From positions 1 through 11,119 of the forward strand of contig CADCQC010000108.1 in the NCBI GenBank assembly GCA_902803455.1: a stretch of DNA of 11,119 nucleotides, written 5' to 3'. The translations under genes and the position numbers were made by a program. The stretch's first letter is position 1; each line of letters opens with the position of its first letter. Positions 1-7,400 of the stretch are shown in pieces. The notes under the pieces are model-generated. The model did not search any database. It was given only the letters and a program-made list of their open reading frames with translations, and had not been told where the DNA came from. Source of the stretch: an uncultured Prevotellaceae bacterium. Its GTDB lineage: Bacteria > Bacteroidota > Bacteroidia > Bacteroidales > Bacteroidaceae.

Positions 1-1184
1 ATGGTGACTTGCGGTGCAGGCACAGCCACCTCCAACGTGGTCTCGGTCACAATCTCGTAACCGTCGCCGTCTTCTGTCTCCACCACCTGGTATTCAATGT
101 TGATACCATCTCCCAGACTCAGGTTAACCGTACGATCGATGGTTTGTCCCGGATAGACGAGGATATTGTTGGTGTAGGTCTCATGCCCGTCGGCAGTGAC
201 GGTGTACTCATAGTATCCCTCCAGCAAGGTAATGGTGGCAGTACCTGTAGTACCGGTGTTGAGTGTGGCCACCACTTCGCCAGTGGAACTGTTGCGCATC
301 TCGATGGTCGCATTTTGCACCTTGGGTGCAGCCTCATCATAGTATGTGTACTCATCACACACGGAGAAGATGACCGTTCCCTTGGCATCCGAGACGATGG
401 TCACGTTGTAGGGCAAGATCTGATTGTTGCCATTTTCGATGTTGACACCTATGTATCCCTCGTAGCGGGTATTGGCCTCGCCAGTGGGTGCCATGGAGAT
501 GACTGCCGTGGCGGTCTGCCCAGGCTCAATAGGCATGAGGGCTCCTTGCAGTCTCATCCAGTCGGGCAACTGCATGGAGATGCCCCCAGTGGTTGCGGTG
601 CCGGTATTAGTGATACCGAGGCTGAAGGTATTGACGGAGTCCTTCTTCACCGTGGTGACGATACCGGTGACATCAAATGTGATGTCAGCATGCGGTGTGT
701 TGGGTATCGTGATAGTTCCGCTCTCATAGGCTGTGCAGACATTGTCGCCATTGATTTTGCAGAGCAGAGCCCTGGTGATGGTCACGGCATAAGTGTGTCC
801 GTCGAGCCATTCCTGTGAGGTCACGACATCGAGGGTCATCAACTGTCCGCTGCTCCCTTTAAAGGATTTGTTGGAAGCTGAAAAGGCGGTCACCTTATAT
901 ATATTACTTTCTTCATCGATACAAGCGGCGCTGATCTGATGACCGTCAGCACGACTGGCAATGAGTTGACAGCCATCGGGGTTGATGCTGCCACCTCGTG
1001 GCAACTTTACGGTGAGTTCCACGGCTACAATGTCATCGACATTGTCCATCGTCACAGGGATGCTCACAGACTGTCCCAGAGAGAAATAATCCATGTCAGC
1101 GTTGCCTATAGCAATGGTGTTTTGAGCCGCTGCTCCCAGTGTGGAGAGAAGCAGTGTGAGGAACATCATTATTCTCTTATTCAT
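1..1184 (-). CDS. Secreted multidomain protein with N-terminal cohesin-like domain (3' end outside window)
   Basis: Partial gene: 394 complete codons are visible from the ATG at 1184 and the frame is still open at base 1. Residues 1-20 are a signal peptide (MNKR, a hydrophobic core, then LGAAA before QN). Residues 22-158 look like a cohesin-type beta sandwich: the SLGQSVSIPVTMDNVDDIVA pattern, then a hydrophobic beta strand (VELTVKLP) and the GQLMTLDVV strand typical of these domains. Residues 160-265 resemble a CARDB/Ig-like domain (FSLGITNTGTATTG). Residues 267-357 resemble a carboxypeptidase-regulatory or PEGA-like domain (GYYEYTVTADGHETY). A VPAPQVT segment follows, which in large surface proteins usually leads into more Ig-like repeats. 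The start lies 34 nt after the stop of the giant protease gene with no terminator between, so co-transcription is likely. The cohesin call is by pattern only. A generic Ig-like adhesin is the alternative. Confidence 0.85.
   Translation of the reverse strand, partial: MNKRIMMFLTLLLSTLGAAAQNTIAIGNADMDYFSLGQSVSIPVTMDNVDDIVAVELTVKLPRGGSINPDGCQLIASRADGHQISAACIDEESNIYKVTAFSASNKSFKGSSGQLMTLDVVTSQEWLDGHTYAVTITRALLCKINGDNVCTAYESGTITIPNTPHADITFDVTGIVTTVKKDSVNTFSLGITNTGTATTGGISMQLPDWMRLQGALMPIEPGQTATAVISMAPTGEANTRYEGYIGVNIENGNNQILPYNVTIVSDAKGTVIFSVCDEYTYYDEAAPKVQNATIEMRNSSTGEVVATLNTGTTGTATITLLEGYYEYTVTADGHETYTNNILVYPGQTIDRTVNLSLGDGINIEYQVVETEDGDGYEIVTETTLEVAVPAPQVT
711..1121 (-). other. Cohesin-like domain (residues 22-158 of the partial secreted protein)
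   Basis: The segment begins directly after the signal peptide. It has the cohesin hallmark of a G-x-x-V-x-I/V-P-V strand followed by N-V-x-x-I and an amphipathic strand, then a late strand with small residues (SGQLMTLDVV) and a closing strand (YAVTITRALL). Cohesins and CBM2/CBM3-type domains share this fold, so the sequence alone does not separate a dockerin receptor from a carbohydrate-binding module. The upstream gene encodes a dockerin-like segment, which favours the cohesin reading. Confidence 0.5.
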
Positions 1185-1218
1185 AAGACACTTCTTTTTT
1201 ATGGTTGAGTGAATTGGT

Positions 1219-1410
1219 TTATTTAATCACAATCTTGCGCTTCGCACCATCCATGTTGAGGATGTACACGCCGTGGAGTTGTCGGCTCCTTGCCAACTTA
1301 AGGATGTCGGCCTCGGTGGCATGAGTGCCGTTGGCAACACATGAGCCAGAGAGGTCGGTGAGACTCCATCGGCTGACCATGCCGGCATTCATTTGCCAGA
1401 TACCTGTCGG
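1219..1410 (-). other. T9SS-like C-terminal sorting domain (residues 2424-2486)
   Basis: The last 60 residues have the layout of a type A C-terminal domain: WSLTDLSGSCV (as in YDLxGRxV), a short helical spacer (ADILKLARSRQL), GVYILNMDGAKRKIVIK, then the stop. The ending G-V-Y-I-x-N...K-x-V-I-K is characteristic. It implies export by type IX secretion, possibly followed by cleavage and surface anchoring. It is somewhat divergent, so a plain structural cap remains possible. Confidence 0.6.
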
Positions 1411-4400
1411 TATTCCACTGCCGACACTGATCGGGCGAGCCTTGCTGTCACTAAGCACTGCCGACACAAGGTGTGGGCTCAACCTGTCATCAAAGGTGGC
1501 AAGCACCGTCTTGCCTTCCGCTATCTGGCGTGGAAGCATCGAGTAGATGATGGCATGTGTGCCGTCGGCTTGTGCCGATGTGGCAGTGGCAAATCCCATG
1601 GCCTCCGTATTCCAATGGAGATTCTCGGACTCGATACCTGCAAGGCGCAGGTCAAGTGCTGCCACAGGCTTGATGGTGTAGAGCACGATCTGACCGTTCT
1701 CTATGCCCACATAGGCTTCGCTCTCAGTTGGGCTATCCGTGCCTAATGCCCGGACAGGAGCATGAAGACTGCTCTCCTGTGCCAACAGGATGTTCACTGT
1801 CGAAACAATGTCCTGCACGTTGATGTCGTCATCCTGTCCGTAGGTGTCGGCGGCATAGAAGTTGAAGAGTCCCCATTCCTCACCGTTGGAGTAGTTGAGC
1901 GTGGTCTGCAGATCGAGCACATTGAGCACGTCGTCCATATTGGCATCGCCCATCTCATAGTTATAAGTGAAGGTGAAGCGGTGAGGATAGTAACAATTCA
2001 CTGTGGTTGGCGATGGCCAACAGAACTTGAAGTTGTTCCATGAGCTTCCATCGGCATAGATGTAACAATCCCAATATTGTCCGCTGTCGCTCCCTTCGTT
2101 GTAGAAATGGCAGACGCCATTCACACCGATGAGTGTCGAGGCCAGTGTGCCACTCTCACTTTGATAGTATGCGATGCTGGGCAACCCTCCGTAGTTGCAG
2201 AGTTCATAGAGCGTGTGCTCACCCACGTATCCAAAGTCCTGCTCCTCCACGTTAAGTTCGCAACCCTTAGGAAGCGAAGCCAACAGTGGCTGGATATCGC
2301 CTGTGATGGCATTGGTATTCAGATCCAGACGGGTCAACTTGGTCAGTCCTGAGAGTGTCAATGAACTGATGTCACCGCTCAATTGGTTGTTGCCAAGTTC
2401 GATGGACGTGACATACCCCTCTTCGTCAAAGGTGACACCATTCCAGCGGGATGCTGTCTGCACATTCTTGTTGACGATCCACTTGTTTGTCCAGTTGTTA
2501 CCATTCAGCGTATTGTAAATAGCGCAGAGTTCGGCAAAGTCAGCTTCGTTTATCGGCTTTGTGTTAGGCATAGATCCCAAATCACCCACGATATTGAACT
2601 CTCCCCAGATTTCATCAGCCTGGAACAAATCCACCATCTCTTCATAGACGTGAAGCGTGCAGTTTGGCCTGTCGAGATCGCCAAAAGCGTCATCATCGAT
2701 TTGAGGCAACTCCACAGCAAAGAAGGATATGTCTTTCAGGTTATTGACACCAACGAAAGCATTACCATAGATGTTGGTAAGGCCTTCTGGAAGTGTTAGA
2801 GCTGTAAGGCCTTCTATGTTCAAGAAAGCATCACGGGCAATGGTGGTCACTGTCTCTGGCACCTCATAAGCACCCACTGTACTCTCCGGCAAGCGTAAGA
2901 AGTAATTGTTGAAGAACACCGGTGTCTTCAGATTGGGACAGTATGCAAAATGCATTCCTGTCCAATTCTCGATATTCACAATACCTTCGCCTCCTGTGAC
3001 TACTTCAAGCGATGATGCATTCTTACAGAAATCAGGACCGATAGATTTTACACTGCTTGGTATATCAAGTTTCTTCAGATTGGCACAGTTATTCAGCACA
3101 TTCCATCCGCCTAAACGTTCAAGACTGTTGGGCAGCACCAGTTCTTTAAATCCGCATCCACGGAGTGTAAAGTTACCAAAAGCGTTGTTCTCCACAGTCA
3201 CAGCACCTAAGTCAAGTATATTGATCGTGGCACCCAAATTGTCGCGGAGAACATCCAGGTCATCATTGTTGATGCTGCCGGTGACCGTCAGTTTGTTGAT
3301 ATCCACCATGTCTTCACATCCTACAGCAGCCATAGCTGTGAGCAATGCTTCATTGAAGGTGCCCATCGTTGTCACGTTGACTGCGATGTCGTAGGTAGGA
3401 TAAGTACCCAAGTCACCCACAATCGTGGGGAAGTTCTTCCATCCAGAGGCATTCTCATAACTATTCAAATTATTGGAATATGTATGCAACACAGCATCCT
3501 CATTGATATCATCGTAGAAGGAGTAATTCCATGATGGAGGTATTTTGGCATAACTATAAACATTTTTGATGTTGCCGCCATAGAAGGCCCGCCAACGGAT
3601 TGTTTTCACTCGCTTGCCGATGGTCACCTCTTCCAGATTATCGCAGAACTCTGCCCAGCAATCAGGGATGTTGGTAAGACTGTTGCCTAATGTGATACTG
3701 GTCAGGGATGCGCAGGACTGCAAGCCTCTGTCACCCATCTCGGTCACGTTGTCTGGAATGGTGATACTGGTCAATCCACTTCCGGCGAAAGCGTATGAGC
3801 CAATGGTTTCGAGCGCATCGGGCAACGTGACTTCACGCAGGCGACGACTGTCTCTGAAAGCCTCAGCAGCAATGCTGGTCACATTGGATGGCAGTTTGAT
3901 GACCTTATAGAGGGTGGAATAGAACATGCGCTGTGTGATGGTGTTGCCCTCCAGCGTTGTGCCACTCATGTCGAGCATATCCAAATTATATAAGGTGTTG
4001 GGCAAGGAGTTCAAATAAGCAATGTCATCGGCATTGAGGCTTCCCGTCACCGTGAGATTCCTGATGAGCGTCTTGTCGCTGATCTGGGCTTTTGCTACAG
4101 CAGCATCGAAGAGCGCATCATCGAGTGTTCCGGCTGTCGCCACATTGATGGTCATGTCAACCAGTTCTCCAGTGACAATCCCCACGATACGCCCAAACTC
4201 GCGCCACTCTTCTGCATTCTTATAATCCTCCACAGCCGAGGCTGGCACATGCAGCGTGGCTTGTGTCTTGTCAAAATCATATTCCATGGAGCCATTATGG
4301 CAGAGGGGCGGTGTGGTGGCATAGACGTAGAAGTCTGTCAGTTGATGACAACCACGGAAGACATCGTTACCCAAGTCGGTGACCGAGGCAGGGATGATCA

Positions 4401-7400
4401 CGGAAGTGATATTGCGACCGTGCATGGCGCCGCCGACAATCACTTTGATGCCCACCGGTACTTCATATTCACCGGTAGCATCCTTGTCGAGCGAGAGGAA
4501 GGTGGTGCCACCATACACATCGCCTTCTATGTTGGGTGTCCATCCGAAGACATACCAGTCTTCCCAAGCATTTGCATCATTCAGTCCCTCGCAGCCTGTG
4601 ACGGTCACAAGGTTGGGACAATTGTTGAAAGCATATGAGCGAATGCGCTTCACCGAAGCGGGAATATCGATAGCGGTCAGGCCTTGGCAGTTATAGAAGG
4701 CATATTCATTGATATATTCCAGCGTTTCGGGCAACTTGATGGAGGTGAGCTTCTCTTTGTCGTTGAATATGCTGTGGCCAATCGAGTTTTCTTCGATGGT
4801 TGCTCCACTAAGGTCGATCGTGGCCAAAGCATACACACCAGTACACATCGAGGAAAGCTTAATCAGATCGTCGTAGTTGAGGGTGCCGGTCACCGTGATG
4901 CCCACCACGTCGTAGGTGGTCTGGCCCTTCTCTGCGGCAGCCTCCTCGACCAATGTACCAAAAGAGCCAGGATTTGTTACATTGATGGTAAGTGTGATAG
5001 GCTGTGGATCGGGCATGGTGACATAGTTGAACTCCTCGCCCCACGACTGCTTGTAACTGTCAAGGGCCGAAGCATAGACATGTACCGTGATGGCTGATTT
5101 ATTGAGTCCCTCAAAGGCATTCTGCTCTGTAGAAGGCACCGGAAGGGCATACGCATAAATCTCGGTGAGAGATTTACAGCCAACGAAGGCGTTGTCGCCG
5201 ATAGAGGTCAGTGAGCGTGGCAAGGTCAGTGTCTTCAGGTTCTCCGTGAACTTGAAGGCATTACGGAAAATACCTGAACAGTCTTCAGACAACTCAAACT
5301 CAGTGGCTTCCACGGGTGCTGCTATCAAGGTCTGATCTTGATAGATGGGCACGTAACTCTTCACATACTGCAGGTTTTCACATTCCATGAAAACATTATA
5401 GCCTATGTTGGTCAGCGTGGGAGGTAAGACGACGGAGGTAAGGCTGGAACTGCCATAGAATGCTTCGTCTGCCAACCCTGTCACGGTGTAGGTCACACCG
5501 TTATAGGTCATTGTCTCAGGTATGATGACGTCACCCATCAGGAAAGCGTTAGGCTGCACACTGACGGTCTGATCGTCCGTCACCTCGTAACTGAGGGCCG
5601 TCGGGTCATAGAGTCCGCAATCCAGATGGTAACCGCCCCAGTTCTGAGAGGAATGGACAGCCAACACGTTGGGAGTTCCGTCGGTATGGATCAGTGCAAT
5701 CTGTTCGGGGGTGAGTTCCACCTCATAGCAGTCATCGTGCCAACTTTGTGTCTGATGATCCTCATACACCAAGGTGCCGTTGATATAGTATTCCACAGGA
5801 GAGTCATCATAACTGCACGACAGGTATAGTTTGGATGGGATCGTCTGAGTGTTGAAGGTAAAGATACGGCGGATGTAGAAATCACCCGTAATGTCATCCC
5901 ATCCGGCACCGGTTTCTATGAAGTAGTCGTAATCGCCTCCGTCGCTGAATGAAGCGGCATGATTCTCCCATATAATCTTGTTGCCGTTGGGTAATACATC
6001 TGCATCACTGTTGGTCAGCGCATAGCCTTCCTCATACCACTTGTGTCCCAGCGCATCGGTGGGGGGTGTACCCACAATCACATTGTCGGTGCCGTCATAT
6101 TCATCTCCCCATATCATCCAAGTGTCGGCTGTCCAATGCTGGTTTCCGCTGCGCCATGATGAGGGAAGCGTCAGACCGCCGTTGATGAACTGCACGGGCT
6201 CAGCTTCTCCTGCAGTAAACTCGGCTGTCACGGTGACACTCGACTTGGGGAATGCAAAGACAAATTCATTGGTGGCGTTGGAGACTTGTGTCACTGGCAG
6301 TTCTTTGCCACTGGCATCAGTCACCTTGATGGCGCTCACCACAAAACCGGCGGCAGGGATGGCTGTGACTTTCTTGAGGAAGCCGGGAATGCAGGCATTG
6401 TTGTTGATGCTGATGCTGCCGTTGGTTGTTTTGCCGAGTGTCAGCGTATAGGCTGATGTTCCTGCCACATTGACAGTGATGTCGCTGCTGAAAGTGGTGC
6501 TGCTGGTAAAGGCTGCACCATTACAGGTGAAAGTGGCATTCGACAATCCTATTTCTTCACCTGTAGGCATCTTGTCACCGATGGGACTGTTGGTGAATAC
6601 TGTTTTCACTACCTGACCATTTACAGTAAATGAAACTTTATACACAGCCCTGCTAGCGTCGGTGGTCAGTACTGGCGTCGCGTCGGTACCAATCTTCTGC
6701 CCCCACACATGAGCGGCTTGGTTGGCATTGAGTAAATAACAAACCTCTCCAGATTCAAACTGCTCGGTATTTTTCCCTACACCCTGTTTAATGGTGTATT
6801 GATCGATATTGTCTTGATAATATGAGTTATTGATATAACTTTGGTCATTGTCATCGTGATAACGTATAAATGTACTGAATGTTTCATTGTCACTGAGAGA
6901 CTTGGGAGCAACATAACAATTGTTTATCGTCACAGTAGTATTCCCAAAACTCTTCCAACCGACGAAGACTCCTCCATTGTTTTGATAGGCATCACTGCCC
7001 GTATGGATGATATTACCTGTGTAAGCACAATTATTAAAGGTAATGTCACACCCGTATGACCAGTTTTCACCGACAATGCCCACCATTCCACCCATACAGG
7101 CATCATCAACATCCGTGTAGATATCGCAGTCAGAGGTCACGTTTTCAACGATGATATTGTCACTGACATTAGAGACCAGACTACTTGGTCCATTGCCTTT
7201 AGTGGTCACTGAACCAGTGATGTGCATATTTAAGAATGTGGCATTTTGGGCAAATCGGAACATTGCGCCACCATATAAGCCTGTGGTTGTGGCATTGATC
7301 GCCAGTGTGATCGTGTGTCCCTGTCCGTCAAAGGTTCCGCTAAAACGTTGGTTCTCTGTTCCCACCATCGTGTTCACGGTGATGTCATTGGTCAGTTTGA

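Noticed and set aside
9..818. 269-codon open frame on the plus strand.
   Set aside because: It runs antisense to the secreted protein whose minus-strand reading has a signal peptide and recognisable domains. The plus-strand translation shows no domain, signal peptide or coherent composition.
1185..1218. Possible separate promoter for the downstream secreted protein.
   Set aside because: The 34-nt gap has no TAnnTTTG element and no hairpin. Co-transcription with the protease gene is the simpler reading.
2575..5502. Regularly spaced similar segments, considered as a CRISPR array or DNA repeat.
   Set aside because: The periodicity is at protein level (LRR_5 units and larger modules). The DNA copies are not identical and there is no constant short repeat with unique spacers.
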